A program made the position numbers and the translations under genes. From contig CM067067.1 in assembly GCA_033980235.1 (NCBI GenBank), positions 9,074,047-9,138,046 on the forward strand: DNA of 64,000 nucleotides. The letters run 5' to 3'. This document shows positions 11,013-21,220 of this stretch, piece after piece; within the stretch, counting starts at the first letter, position 1; each line of letters opens with the position of its first letter. Origin of the DNA: Diadema setosum (lineage: Eukaryota > Echinodermata > Echinoidea > Diadematoida > Diadematidae). The notes beneath the pieces are model-generated. The model was not told the DNA's origin, did not search any database, and saw only the letters and a program-made list of their open reading frames with translations.

Positions 11013-12043
11013 GCCCCTCCCTGCCTAGGCCTAGCTTGATTATTAATATGATTCATCCCTCCCTGTTCTAACTTTTGTAATCTATCCCTAATTTCTTCTA
11101 GCCCTGCTACTAGCTCCTTGGGGGCAGCGCTCGCTTGCGCGCTAGCCGGCTGGTGTTGCGCGCGAGGCCGCGACGGCCCACTACCTCGGAACTCGCGAGC
11201 CTCCGCCGCCTCTTGTTCCATCGCGCGCGCTATTTTTACCAACTCATCGAAGCTCGTCACGGCCTCATAGCGATGCCGGATTGCCTGTTTCACGATGTCG
11301 TCCATAAGCCCCCTCCAAAACACTATTCGCAGGGTTTCATCTTTGGAGAAGGAGGGGATCCCTCCCCTCTTTTCCGCGCGGTCTATCAACAGCTGGAGAC
11401 GCGCGCTGTAGGCCGCGAGCGCCTCCCCCGGGAGTTGTCTAGTGCAATGCAATTGGTGTAGGAGCATCGCCCCACTCTCCAGGGTCCCATAGAAACCTTC
11501 CAGCTTTGAAACAATGCCGGAGACCGTCGTCTCCGGAGGCAGGTTAAGGACCATTTGCCCCGCCTCCCCCCTCAACGACCGCCTGACCAACCTATTAAGG
11601 GCGTCAGGGGGGCACGTTTCGTCCTGCTCGAGGCTTTCCACCTCGTATCTCCATAATTCGAACGAAACTTCGCCCCCCTTCGGCTTTGGATCTCCGCTAA
11701 AAAAGGACAATTTGTAAGGGTTTTGCACCACAACGTGTGGTTTTTGTTCAGGGACCCTGGGTTCCGAAATATTTAAAGAAAGGCAAGTGCGGGGCATGCA
11801 TACTATTTCAATTTTCCTCCCCAAAAGTGTCGTTTCGTTCAATTCTCTAGCCTTAGCCGCCTCCTCAGGTGTCTTGAAGCCACAGTAAGCTGTGCCAGTG
11901 GGCTCACCGGTAAGGGAGTCCCTCCCTAATTTTATATATGTTAAAGGGCCCACACCCTCAAAAAACTTCCTCAATTCCTCGTCTTTCGTATCTGGTTTTA
12001 AATGTTTGACTAAAACCAAACAGTCTCCTGCCAATGAAGCCAT
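10802..12043 (-). CDS. Gag protein with N-terminal RRM-like domain and CCHC zinc knuckle
   Basis: Start chosen at ATG 12043 (MASLAGDCLVLVKHL), because the 16 upstream in-frame residues look non-coding; 413 residues. Residues about 5-82 fit an RNA recognition motif: RNP2-like CLVLVKHL, RNP1-like GTAYCGF. The middle (about 110-300) is the capsid-like Gag region, with FFSGDPKPKGGEVSFELW at its start and a helical pattern recalling PNMA/Ty3 Gag. Residues 345-358 are a canonical CX2CX4HX4C knuckle (CYRCGMVGHFAREC), followed by a proline-rich tail. It should assemble particles and bind RNA in the cytoplasm. The end overlaps pol by about 210 bases. Two decayed relatives are at 15.5-16.5 and 19.5-20.5 kb. 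RRM-like folds in PNMA-type Gags are known; how close this one is to them was not tested. Confidence 0.85.
   Translation of the reverse strand: MASLAGDCLVLVKHLKPDTKDEELRKFFEGVGPLTYIKLGRDSLTGEPTGTAYCGFKTPEEAAKARELNETTLLGRKIEIVCMPRTCLSLNISEPRVPEQKPHVVVQNPYKLSFFSGDPKPKGGEVSFELWRYEVESLEQDETCPPDALNRLVRRSLRGEAGQMVLNLPPETTVSGIVSKLEGFYGTLESGAMLLHQLHCTRQLPGEALAAYSARLQLLIDRAEKRGGIPSFSKDETLRIVFWRGLMDDIVKQAIRHRYEAVTSFDELVKIARAMEQEAAEAREFRGSGPSRPRAQHQPASAQASAAPKELVAGLEEIRDRLQKLEQGGMNHINNQARPRQGGACYRCGMVGHFARECTLPPVPRGPPYMAAHPPAPFRPPPPQHAPPPMPPPHAQPLNGQDPRPWGRPWVRK
10847..10853 (-). promoter_or_regulatory. Candidate -1 ribosomal frameshift heptamer G-TTA-AAC
   Basis: In the gag frame the codons read CCG TTA AAC GGA, so the heptamer GTTAAAC is correctly phased (X XXY YYZ style). 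A one-base backward slip puts ribosomes into the pol frame, which is open there. GUUAAAC is used as a slippery site by an arterivirus, so the type is known. A downstream stimulatory fold was not verified. Confidence 0.45.
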
Positions 12044-12226
12044 GATATTAAAATTAAGTCCTAATGTAACAACAAAGCAACAAAAAATCAATCCACAACC
12101 TCCAAGTAATCTGAGTACAACTGCGACTCAAATTACACAAATATCAAAATTAACCACATGAACAAAAACATAATATGATAGGCCTACTATGATACCATTT
12201 ATCCACTACTGCATAAGCCCATCTGC

Positions 12227-12874
12227 TTATACCAAGCACCAACAACGCCTACTCACCCTAGGCGTACAACAAAACAACTTGATCCGTTGTCTTACATAAT
12301 TGTGACCCGGACTCAAGCAAAATAGAGCACTGGGGCAGGTGATCGGCGGGAAAAGGTGTGCGGTGCGATGGCGCGGGTAATTTTCTTGAAAAGCTGCCAG
12401 AACGCATTTCATGACACACTGTGTGTATTCGCGAGTCGCCGGCTGGGTAAGTAAAGGGATACAAATTGGGATCCCCAGCAAGGTCAAGTAAAATGAAACA
12501 AAGTCATAATATTCCAAAGTGGCGCAATAGTGCAGCGCATCGCTAAGCGCTTCCACGCTGCGGCTTGGTTTAATGTAAAATCGCGTGACTAGATGTCGGA
12601 GGATACCCTGCGGTACCTGCAAATACCCGCAAAGATAAATGAAATCTTCAATCGGTATGTTTGTCTGGGATCGAGTCAAGGGCAGGCGCAGAGAATACCT
12701 ATAGAAAATCCTAAAAGCGTCTCGGGGCCTGCGAATCTCTTCCGGTAGTATCAATAAGTGGATCAGCTTATTACCCCACCCTCGATCTCGGATAGCGGCG
12801 AAATACCCCGAATTTGCAGCTAGCTTTCGGATATCCCCCCAGGGTATTGAAATTCCCCTGCTGCTCTCGTCCAT
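12227..12874 (-). CDS. ORF0: unrecognised 215-residue protein upstream of gag
   Basis: The start was chosen at ATG 12874 (MDESSRGISIPWGDI); an in-frame ATG at 12937 would add 21 hydrophobic residues. The protein is unrecognised. It is predicted mostly helical, with strings such as YFAAIRDRGWG, FRIFYRYSLRLPL, EDFIYLCGYLQVP and EALSDALHYCATLEYYDF, a hydrophobic segment at about 126-144 (VSFYLTLLGIPICIPLL) and a cysteine- and arginine-rich C-terminus ending CWCLV. It lies 183 bases before gag. Two further copies (16610-17205 and 20616-21220) keep most of the protein sequence with mainly conservative changes (I/V, K/R, D/N), although both share a frameshift. That pattern argues for a real, once-selected protein. 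Its function is unknown; an accessory role for the retrotransposon is inference. Confidence 0.7.
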   Translation of the reverse strand: MDESSRGISIPWGDIRKLAANSGYFAAIRDRGWGNKLIHLLILPEEIRRPRDAFRIFYRYSLRLPLTRSQTNIPIEDFIYLCGYLQVPQGILRHLVTRFYIKPSRSVEALSDALHYCATLEYYDFVSFYLTLLGIPICIPLLTQPATREYTQCVMKCVLAAFQENYPRHRTAHLFPPITCPSALFCLSPGHNYVRQRIKLFCCTPRVSRRCWCLV

Positions 12875-13011
12875 GCAAAGAAAATATTGACAAATCAATG
12901 CAAATTTTGTGCCAAAAAAAAACTGGAACACGCACACAAATCACAATATATAATGGACGGTATCCGCTAAAAACAATTTATACCACAAAATTAATGAATA
13001 CTAAAACCCTA

Positions 13012-13134
13012 TTACGTCATGTAAATCCCCGCGACAACAAGCAGGACGATTAACAACACCAACAAAGCCATAGCAGCCAACATCATTAGCCACCAATGTT
13101 TAACAAAAAAATCCCTGCAAACTTCAGCATCCAT
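13012..13134 (-). CDS. Putative 40-residue single-pass membrane microprotein
   Basis: ATG 13134 to TAA 13012 encodes 40 residues: a short polar N-terminus (MDAEVCRDFFVKHWW), then an unbroken hydrophobic stretch of about 20 residues (MLAAMALLVLLIVLLVVAGI) and the end YMT. It lies between the right LTR and ORF0 on the element's coding strand. The strongly hydrophobic composition is unusual for a chance ORF in this AT-rich region. No second copy exists in the window, because the related elements are truncated before this point. Function unknown, and expression is unproven. Confidence 0.3.
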   Translation of the reverse strand: MDAEVCRDFFVKHWWLMMLAAMALLVLLIVLLVVAGIYMT

Positions 13135-13292
13135 CTTTAAAAGCATCAACCAATCTCACTGTATGAAAAAATGCTTGATTAGAACCCTACCTGCTGTGCC
13201 TCCTAAATATTTGCTTTAGCTTTCCTAACCACTGTACAATACTTAATGATAATCAGCTTCTGTGTATAAGCTGACATTGAACAATCACTTCA

Positions 13293-14163
13293 ACCGAACT
13301 TGGCCTCATCGATTTCAACAATCTCTCCAGGGCCACCAAGACTGATGTGGTGAGCATAGTGACTAGTACAGCTGTTGCGAAGAAAGCTATTCCAGTCTTT
13401 GATCAGTTTGACTCTTGACACCTACCTCTGCGCTTCTTCTGATGTTTGTCATGCTTCCATCGCAAAATCAGTAAATGAGCTCAAGCAGCTTGTCCAAGAG
13501 CAAATGACTCCTCTAAAAAAACCTGTCCTTCTGAATGCTATAATACTTCTAATACTTCTTGCATCTGCCGCATCTCCATGCTTCGCCATCTGCTGACCTG
13601 GCAAATGCTCCAAGATAGCAAGCATTTTCGCCGCATGCCTGATGTGGACATGTCATCTCTTCCCTCTTACGTGACCAGATAGCAGGTCTGCATTGCCCTT
13701 GTGGTCAGGTGGAATTCTGTCCACATTGGTGGGAAAAATGACTTCTCCCTCTTCCTCCCTCATTGTTTCATGGATGGATATCCACTCCTTCCTTTACTCC
13801 TCCCTGTATGGCTTCAACCCTTCACTATCCACTACTTTTGGTTTTGATTTTTCAGAAGCTTAAATCTGCAAAGTCACATCAAACATCAGACATCAGACTT
13901 GAGCGCATGATGGTTTCTTTTTCATGCTGATAGATGCTTTTCAACAGCTGAGGGGATTTGCTTCAGGACGGGTGGGGGTGGTTGGAATTCCGGTAAACGT
14001 AGAGAGTGGTATCATTAGGCTTCCTATAAGGGTGAAAGCTGCCAGTTTTTAGATTGAGGGTGACATCCAAGAAATCTACTGATTTCAGGTTGGTTTGCAC
14101 TTGGTTTTGCAGGTTGGATTACAGCGAGCCCATCATCTCGGTAGAGGCCTGCACTATATGTGT
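13293..14163 (-). mobile_element. Composite fragment: Merlin / gypsy tail / Penelope RT, copy 3
   Basis: This block repeats 2566-3418 and 18535-18798 sequence in the same order: a short Merlin piece (with the LASSISTIS-complement strand encoding EIDEAKFG), the degraded gypsy Pol tail, then the C-terminal RT piece (SVDFLDV region). It sits between the upstream ORFs of the LTR element and the right LTR and replaces the inner LTR end and presumed primer-binding site. All frames are broken. Confidence 0.75.
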
Positions 14164-15457
14164 TTCAACATTTTGATACAATATAACCAAGCATGCGCAT
14201 AATTCAATCTCGGTTATTTTTTACTTACATGCCTCGGGTGCAAGTGCAAAAAGGGGGGGGGGTTAATAGGGAAAGGGAAATTGTCCGCGGAATACTGCCG
14301 TTGTTATGAAGCCCTTCCTTCTCTCAGTCCCAGTCGCCGACGTTACCCGGAGCTCCGTCGGTGGCTGCCGTCGTCACTTCGGCCCGAATCGCGTTCGTCG
14401 CACCTGCAGCTGGTCTCCGGCTGCGCCTCACTTCCTTCTGGGCCTCCTCAAAACATTAGTGGGCCTCGGGGTGGGGTTTGTGCACAATTTACAATCTTTT
14501 TTCCTCTTGCTACATGGCAACTCTTCGGACAGTGGCACGGACGGCGTTCCCCACGTCAGAAGTAATGTTCGGCCCACGGCTCTCTCTCCATTAACAACGT
14601 TCAACGTTCACCAACGTTCAAAATTTGATGCCAACGGGCTACATCTTCACTAAGATTCAATCTATCTGGCAAAGTTCTCTCCACATTGTGACCAGAAATC
14701 CCTCTCGAAGTGTGTACCAAATTCTCCCGAAATCTCTCGATGAAAAATCTTTCTCGAGGAAATCTCTCTATAAATCTCTCGATGAAAAATCTCTCGAGAT
14801 GTGCAAGACAGTCTCATGTAGCCTCTCTCCTAAAAATCTGTCTTCTCCCTACAATACATGCCCTTTTTAAACTAACCCTTAAATCCCTCCTACAATTCCA
14901 TTATCCAATCATTTTAATTAATTTCCCACACCTGAAATATTGACAACCCTCTTTCGACCAATCCGCTTACCTGTCCCCGACTTGACCCTCTCCTCTCACC
15001 TGCGTAACCTACCTGCGTCTCGAACCCAACCTGACACTCTCCCTTCCTCCTAATATTTATAAAACAAAACCCAGCTTCGCTACGAGCCCTTTAACTTACT
15101 CCTCCAGCAGGATTCCCGATTTAACTCACACTACCACAATATTCTCGTTAAACACCTCAACTCCTTGTCAAACATATACTCCTAACATCCTGCCAGTCCT
15201 ATCTATTTCTTTGTCCTTTAAAAAATCACCTGATGTCTATCAAATGTCCTTCTTCTTTATTCCCTTTGTCTGGTTCCCTACACTGTCCTGCCATGCCCTA
15301 AGCCCGCTGTCTGAACCTTATTCCTTCCCTTTTATCCCCTTTATTCTTTCACCCTGTGCTTTGCCCTATCTACTTCATGACCCTCTAATTTCTTATCAGT
15401 CCCCTTATAATGCCCATCCTATTCGGGAGCCCCCCATTTTTTCAGCTCGTTACATCT
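14164..15457 (-). repeat. 5' LTR (right copy), truncated at its inner end
   Basis: Direct repeat of 6478-7787 with high identity by eye. The outer end, TGTAACGAGC at about 15453-15444 on the minus strand, matches the other LTR. The position equivalent to the TATAAA of the left copy reads TATAAG here. The TCTCTCGA repeat cluster (about 14725-14800) has fewer units than in the left LTR. The inner end stops abruptly at the composite fragment. Confidence 0.8.
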
Positions 15458-15458
15458 A

Positions 15459-15509
<51 letters not shown>
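15458..15509. repeat. (TA)n microsatellite at an element junction
   Basis: A run of TA dinucleotides separates the right LTR from the next degraded Gag copy. An equivalent shorter run (19485-19514) stands at the same junction of the second unit copy. Confidence 0.9.
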
Positions 15510-15511
<2 letters not shown>

Positions 15512-16482
15512 CATTGCTGCTTATTGTATCCCCCGAACAGAGTTCAGAGGATACTATGGATTTGGCTCGAGGCCGCGACGGCCCACTACCCTGGAACTTG
15601 CGAGCCTCAGCTGCCTCCTGTTCCATTGCGTGCGCGATTCTTAGAAGTTCATCAAAGCTTGTCGGGACCTCGTAACGATGACGGATAGCCTGTTTAACTG
15701 TTTCTTCCATTAGCCCTCTCCAAAATACTATGCGCAGAGTCTCGTCTTTGGAAGAGGAGGGGATCCCTCCCTTTTCTCCACGTGATCTACAAGCAGCTGG
15801 AATCGTGCGCTGTAGGCTGCGAGCACTTCCCCCGGGAGCTGTCTGGTACAGTGTAATTGGTGTAAAAGCATCGCCCCACTCTCCAAAGTCCCATAAAACC
15901 CCTCCAATTTAAAAACAATACCGGAGACCGTCATCTCAGGGGGCATGTTCAGAACCATCTGCCCCGCCTCCCCCTTCAACGACCGCCTTACCGGTCTGTT
16001 TAGAGCATCATGGGAGCAAGGTTCATCCTTTTCGAGGCACTCCACCTCATACTTTCATATTTCAAAAGAAACCTCGCCCCCTGCAGCTTGGGGTCCCCTC
16101 TGAAAAAAAGACAACTTGTTTGGATTTTGAACCACAACTTGCGGTTTCTGCTCGGGGACCAGGGATTCCTGAATATGTAGGGAACGACAAGTGCTGGGCA
16201 TGCTCCTTACTTTAACTTTTTTCTCCGCAGCAATGACATTTCGTTAAATTCTTTAGCTTTATCCGCCTCCTCGGCCGTTTCAAAGGCACAGTAAGCTGTA
16301 CCAGTGGGCTCGCCCATGAGGGAGTCCTTCCCTAATTTTATGTATGTCAGCGAGCCCACATTCCCGACAAACTGCGTCAAATCCTCCTCTTTCGCGTCTG
16401 GTTTCAGATTTTTGACCAAAACCAAACAGTCCCCCGCAAGCAAAGCCATAATATCGTAGTCAATGTAACAACATAACAACAA
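15510..16482 (-). pseudogene. Degraded RRM-Gag copy B
   Basis: The minus-strand frames reproduce the Gag of the main element: RRM start MALLAGDCLVLVKNLKPDAK (in the frame 16482-16207), capsid parts GEAGQMVLNMPPEMTVSGI and LHQLHCTRQLPGEVLAAY (16045-15728), and KQAIRHRYEVPTSFDELL (15710-15510). Frames change between these parts, so it is broken by at least two frameshifts. The knuckle and all of pol are missing: sequence ends at about 15510 beside a (TA)n run. Cytosine-rich codon use matches the intact copy. Confidence 0.85.
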
Positions 16483-16609
16483 AAATCAATCAATGAACCC
16501 CAAATAGTCTGAATAGCTCAAACTATACCAAATATCAAAATACACATGCACACACACAAAAAATCATATACTACGATACCATTCACTTCACTGCAATCCC
16601 ATCTGTCAT

Positions 16610-17205
16610 TTACGCCAAGCACCAACAACGCCTATTAACTCTCGGCGTGCAACAAAATAGCTTAATCCGCTGCCTTATATAATTGAGCCCTGGACTACAG
16701 CAAAACAAATTATTAGGGCAGGTGATCAGTGGAAAAGATGTACAGTGCGGTGGCGTGGGTAGTTTTCCTGAAAAGATGCCAAAACCCATTTCACAACGCA
16801 CTGCGCATAATCACGCATGGACGGCTGGGTGAGTAAGGGGATACAAATCGGAATTCCCAATAATGTCAAATAGAATGCAACAAAATTGTAGTACTCTAAG
16901 GTCGCGCAGTAGTGTAGCGCATCTATGAGCGCTTCTATGCTGTAGCTGGGTCTGATGTAGAATCGCGTCACTATTATGCCAGAGGATGTCCTGCGGGACC
17001 TGTAAATAGCTGCAGAGATAAATAAAGTCTTCAACCGGTATGTGGGTCTGAAACAGAGTCAGGGGCAGGCGCAAAGAGTATCTGTAAAAGACCCTAAATG
17101 TGTCTCTGGGCCTTTTAATTTCGTCTGTGAATATCAACAAGTGGAGCAGCTTCTTGCCCCATCCTTGATCTCGAATAGCCACAAAATAACCCGAATTTAC
17201 AGCTA
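16610..17205 (-). pseudogene. Degraded ORF0 copy B
   Basis: This corresponds to ORF0 at 12227-12874 from the motif YFxAIRDxGWG (just left of 17205) to the end CWCLA at 16610. The frame is lost after YLQVPQDILW through a small insertion near 16970-16985, then resumes as VTRFYIRPSYSIEAL, and shifts again after ENYPRHRTVHLF. The first residues are replaced by Merlin sequence. Most amino acid differences from the intact copy are conservative. Confidence 0.8.
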
Positions 17206-18066
17206 CATGTTCTGTACGTTGTTGGTGTGAATCCCAGTGACGGGATCCACAAAGTTCTCTGAGTGGTTCACAGTCTGTATCCTAGTAGGGCCCCGAGCTG
17301 ATCATACACCTCCCTCATGTCACTATGGGTGGTGATGCCTGGGAGAATGTGCTGCTGGATAAGTGGAACAAGGGTTCCAGTATTCCTCTGCTCAACCTCT
17401 ACTAGGAAACATCGACGTGATGCGGTCTTCACGCCACCAAAGACCCAGTGGTCCTGCTCCCTCCTCCCGCGGTGGTACTTTCAGGTGCTGCCAAACTTGG
17501 CATCGTTGCATACGACAATCTCTCCTTTTCCACCAACACAGCTGTGTAGAACATAGTGACTAGTGCAGACGTTGTGAAGAAAGTTATTCCAGTCTTTGAT
17601 CAGTTTGACTCTATTTGTTCTAGAGCCTCTCCGGCGAAGGTGCTTTACATGATGCCACATGTTCTCTACGTTGTTGGTGTGAATCCCAGTGACGGGATCC
17701 ACAAAGTTCTCTGAGTGGTTCACAGTCTGTATCCTAGTAGGGCCCCGAGCTGATCATACACCTCCCTCATGTCACTATGGGTGGTGATGCCTGGGAGAAT
17801 GTGCTGCTGGATAAGTGGAACAAGGGTTCCAGTATTCCTCTGCTCAACCTCTACTAGAAAACATCGACGTGATGCGGTCTTCACGCCACCAAAGACCCAG
17901 TGGTCCTGCTCCCTCCTCCCGCAATGGTACTTTCTGGTGCCAATCTTGGCATCGTCGCTATGACAATCTCTCCTTTGCCACCAACACAGCTGTGGTGAGC
18001 ATAGTGACTAGTGCAGCTGTTGCGAAGAAAGTTATTCCAGTCTTTGATCAGTTTGACTCTTGACAC
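17206..18066 (-). pseudogene. Merlin transposase fragment with internal duplication, copy 2
   Basis: Merlin sequence equivalent to 2270-2679 is present twice in a row (about 17213-17610 and 17660-18060), joined by [18 protein letters not shown] sequence (17723-17610). The repeated parts include the [18 protein letters not shown] block and the region of the catalytic EIDEAKFG, here degraded to VCNDAKFGS or IATMPRLAP. Several frameshifts and stops make it non-coding. Confidence 0.8.
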
Positions 18067-18540
18067 CTACCTCTGCGCTTCTTCTGATGTTTGTCATGCT
18101 TCCATCGCAAAATCAGTAAATGAGCTCAAGCAGCTTGTCCAAGAGCAAATGACTCCTTTAAAAAAAAACTGTCCTTCTGAATGCTATAATACTTCTAATA
18201 CTTCTTGCACCTGCCACATCTCCATACTTCTCCATCTGCTGACCTGGCAAATGCTCCACAATAGCAGGCATTTTCGCCGCATGCCTGATGTGGACATGTC
18301 ATCTCTCTCCTCTTACGTGACCAGATAGCAGGTCTACATTGCCCTTGTGGTCAGGTGGAATTCTGTCCACATTGGTGGGAAAAATGACTTCTCCCGCTTC
18401 CTCCCTCAGTGTTTCATGGATGGATATCCACTCCTTCCTTTACTCCTCCCTGTTGTGTATGGCTTCAACCCTTCACTATCCACTACTATTGGTTTTGATT
18501 TTTCAGAAGCTTGAATCTGCGAAGTCACATCAGACTTGAG
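18067..18540 (-). pseudogene. Degraded gypsy Pol tail, copy 2
   Basis: This matches 2680-3140 almost base for base and carries the same broken integrase C-terminal tail. It is bounded by Merlin on the left and Penelope-type RT on the right. Confidence 0.5.
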
Positions 18541-18599
18541 CGCATGATGGTTTGTTTTTCATGCTGATAGATGCTTTTCAACAGCTGAGGGGATTTGCT

Positions 18600-19281
18600 T
18601 CAGGACGGGTGGGGGTGGTTGGAATTCCGGTAAACGTAGAGGGGGGTATCATTAGGCTTCCTATACGGGTGAAAACTGCCGGTTTTTAAATTGAGGGTGA
18701 CATCCAAGAAATCTACTGATTTCAGGTTGGTTTGCACTTGGTTTTGCAGGTTGGAGTACAGTGAGCCCATCATCTCGGTAGAGGCCTGCACTATATGTGT
18801 TTAGCTTTTCCTTCAGTTTAGATAGCGTGTATGGTCCCACTAACTCACATATCTCTGCCCTGTCATAGGCCCCCATAGAGACATCAAACTGGTTAAGCCC
18901 CTCTTGTTTTTCCCAAGCTTTACCATTGTTGTCATACAATAATGTCCTTCTTGAGCGCATGATGGTTTCTTTTTCATGGTCCCTTATAACTATGAACTTT
19001 TTTGCCCAGTTGAGACAGGTGGATAATAGTTCAGTGGATATCGAGGGGTAAAAGTCCATGATATCAAATACAATGAAAATCAAAGTTTTCTTGTCATCAA
19101 GTTTGGTGAACCAGTCGAGTACATCAGCCGTGCTGGTCCATTGATTTGGATTGGTTTTGCCTTTTATTTCATATACTTGTATATGTTGATTAGGTAGTCC
19201 ACGTGTTGGCAAGATAAAAAGATAAGTAACAAAACTAGAACAAAGTTCATGCTGTATCACCAGCGGTTTATTTCTGCACAC
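18600..19281 (-). pseudogene. Penelope-like reverse transcriptase fragment, copy 2
   Basis: Nearly identical to 3174-3897. Motif A FIVFDIMDFYPSIS and motif C YRDDGL are in the frame 19281-18661, and the SVDFLDVTLNLKTG tail is in the frame 18791-18600. The same frameshift after motif C is present, so both copies descend from one already broken fragment. Upstream non-coding element sequence runs to about 19482. Confidence 0.7.
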
Positions 19282-19479
19282 AAATTTTCGAGCGTCTCGT
19301 CGCCCTTTCTGTACCCTTTCAGAGTATCAACATTTATATATATATAATAGGTGTGACGGAGAAATGGCTGCTCGCAGATGTTGCAGTATATTCACTGATA
19401 GCCTTTAATTTTCCCGAGCTTTCAACCGAGTAACCAGTCTTTTTCAAGGGCTTGGGACGAAGAGGCCAAGCTTTACTTC

Positions 19480-19509
<30 letters not shown>

Positions 19510-19516
<7 letters not shown>

Positions 19517-20495
19517 CATTGCTGCTTATTGTATCCCCCGAACAGAGTTCGGAGGATACTGTGGATTTGGCTCGAGGCCGCGACGGCTCACTACCCCGGA
19601 ACTCGCGAGCCTCAGCTGCCTCCTGTTCCATTGCGCGCGTGATTCTTACAAGCTCATCAAAGCTTGTCGCGACTTCGTAATGATGCCGGATAGCTTGTTT
19701 AACTGTTTCATCCATTAGCCCTCTCCAAAATACTATGCGCAGAGTCTCGTCTTTTGGAAGAGGAGGGGATCCCTCCCTTTTCTCCACGTGATCTATTTAA
19801 GCAGCTGGAATCGTGTGCTGTAGGCTGCAAGCACTTCCCCCGGGAGCTGTCTGGTACAGTGTAATTGGTGTAAAAGCATCGCCCCACTCTCCGAAGTCCC
19901 GTAAAACCCCTCTAATTTCAAAACAATACCGGAGACCGTCGTCTCGGGGGCATGTTCAGAACCATCTGCCCCGCCTCCCCCTTCAACGACCGCCTTACCG
20001 GTCTGTTTAGAGCATCATGGGAGCAAGTTTCATCCTTTTCGAGGCACTCCACCTCATACTTCCATATTTCAAAAGAAACCTCGCCCCCTTCGGCTTGGGG
20101 TCCCCTCTGAAAAAAAGACAACTTGTTTGGATTTTGAACCACAACTTGCGGTTTCTGCTCGGGGACCAGGGATTCCTGAATATGTAGGGAACGACAAGTG
20201 CGGGGCATGCTCCTTACTTTAACTTTTTTTTCCGCAGCAATGACATTTCGTTAAATTCTTTAGCTTTATCCGCCTCCTCGGCTGTTTCAGAGGCACAATA
20301 AGCTCTACTAGTGGGCTCGCCCATGAGGGAGTCCTTCCCTAATTTTACATATGTCAGCGAGCCCACATTCTTGAAAAACTGCCTCAAATCCCCCTCTTTC
20401 GCGTCTGGTTTCAGATTTTTGACCAAAACCAAACAGTCCCCCGCAGGCGAAGCCATGGTATCGCAATCAATGTAGCAACAAAACAACAAAATCAA
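19510..20495 (-). pseudogene. Degraded RRM-Gag copy C
   Basis: Same content as copy B. The RRM start MASPAGDCLVLVKNLKPDAK lies in the frame 20495-20214, a further part QKPQVVVQNPNKLSFF in 20208-19918, and KQAIRHHYEVATSFDELV in 19787-19510. Frameshifts at the ends of these pieces break the gene. It is slightly closer to the intact copy than B at a few positions, and ends beside the (TA)n at 19485-19514. Confidence 0.85.
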
Positions 20496-20615
20496 TCAAC
20501 GAACCCGAAATAGTCTCAATAGCTCAAACTATACCAAATATCAAAATTAAACACATGCACACAAAAAAATCATATACTACGATACCATTCACCTCGCTGC
20601 AATCCCATCTGTCAT

Positions 20616-21220
20616 TTACGCCAAGCACCAACAATGCCTATTAACTCTCGGCGTGCAACAAAATAGCTTAATCCGCTGCCTTATATAATTATGCCCTGGA
20701 CTACAGCAAAACAAATTATTAGGGCAGGTGATCAGCGGAAAAGATGTACAGTGCGGTGGCGTGGGTAGTTTTCCTGAAAAGATGCCAAAACCCATTTCAC
20801 AACGCACTGCGCATAATCACGCATGGACGGCTGGGTGAGTAAGGGGATACAAATCGGAATTCCCAATAATGTCAAATAGAATGCAACAAAATTGTAGTAC
20901 TCTTAAGGTCGCACAGTAGTGTAGCGCATCTATGAGCGCTTCTATGCTGCGGCTGGGTCTGATGTAGAATCGCGTCACTATTTATATGCCAGAGGATGTC
21001 CTGCGGGACCTGTAAATAGCCGCAGAGATAAATAAAGTCTTCAACCGGTATGTGGGTCTGAGACCGAGTCAGGGGCAGGCGCAAAGAGTATCTGTAAAAG
21101 ACCCTAAATACGTCTTGGGGCCTTTTAATTTGGTCTGGGAATATCAATAAGTGGAGCAGCCTCTTGCCCCATCCTCGATCTCGAATAGCCGCAAAATAAC
21201 CTGAATTCACAGCTACATGC
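20616..21220 (-). pseudogene. Degraded ORF0 copy C, fused to Merlin sequence
   Basis: Equivalent to ORF0 copy B, with the same insertion-type frameshift after YLQVPQDILWH and the same end CWCLA. The frame is open upstream across the junction into Merlin sequence, so 21447-20872 forms a 191-residue chimeric ORF (Merlin TIHSDMWEAYNQL region followed by ORF0 YFAAIRDRGWG). This is a by-product of element nesting rather than a recognised gene. Confidence 0.75.

Larger units (their letters stand above)
6478..15457 (-). mobile_element. LTR retrotransposon (Ty3/gypsy-related, RRM-Gag) with internal pol deletion
   Basis: Two direct copies of a roughly 1.3-kb sequence (6478-7787 and 14164-15457) flank an internal region read on the minus strand. 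The order is 5' LTR (right), a foreign insertion (13293-14163), a membrane microprotein ORF, ORF0, gag, pol in the -1 frame, a non-coding stretch, a polypurine tract, then the 3' LTR (left). The LTRs start TGTAACGAGC on the minus strand. The primer-binding site is not seen, because the inner end of the right LTR is interrupted by the insertion. Intact gag and near-identical LTRs suggest recent movement. The in-frame loss of RT, RNase H and the integrase core makes it non-autonomous. Confidence 0.85.
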
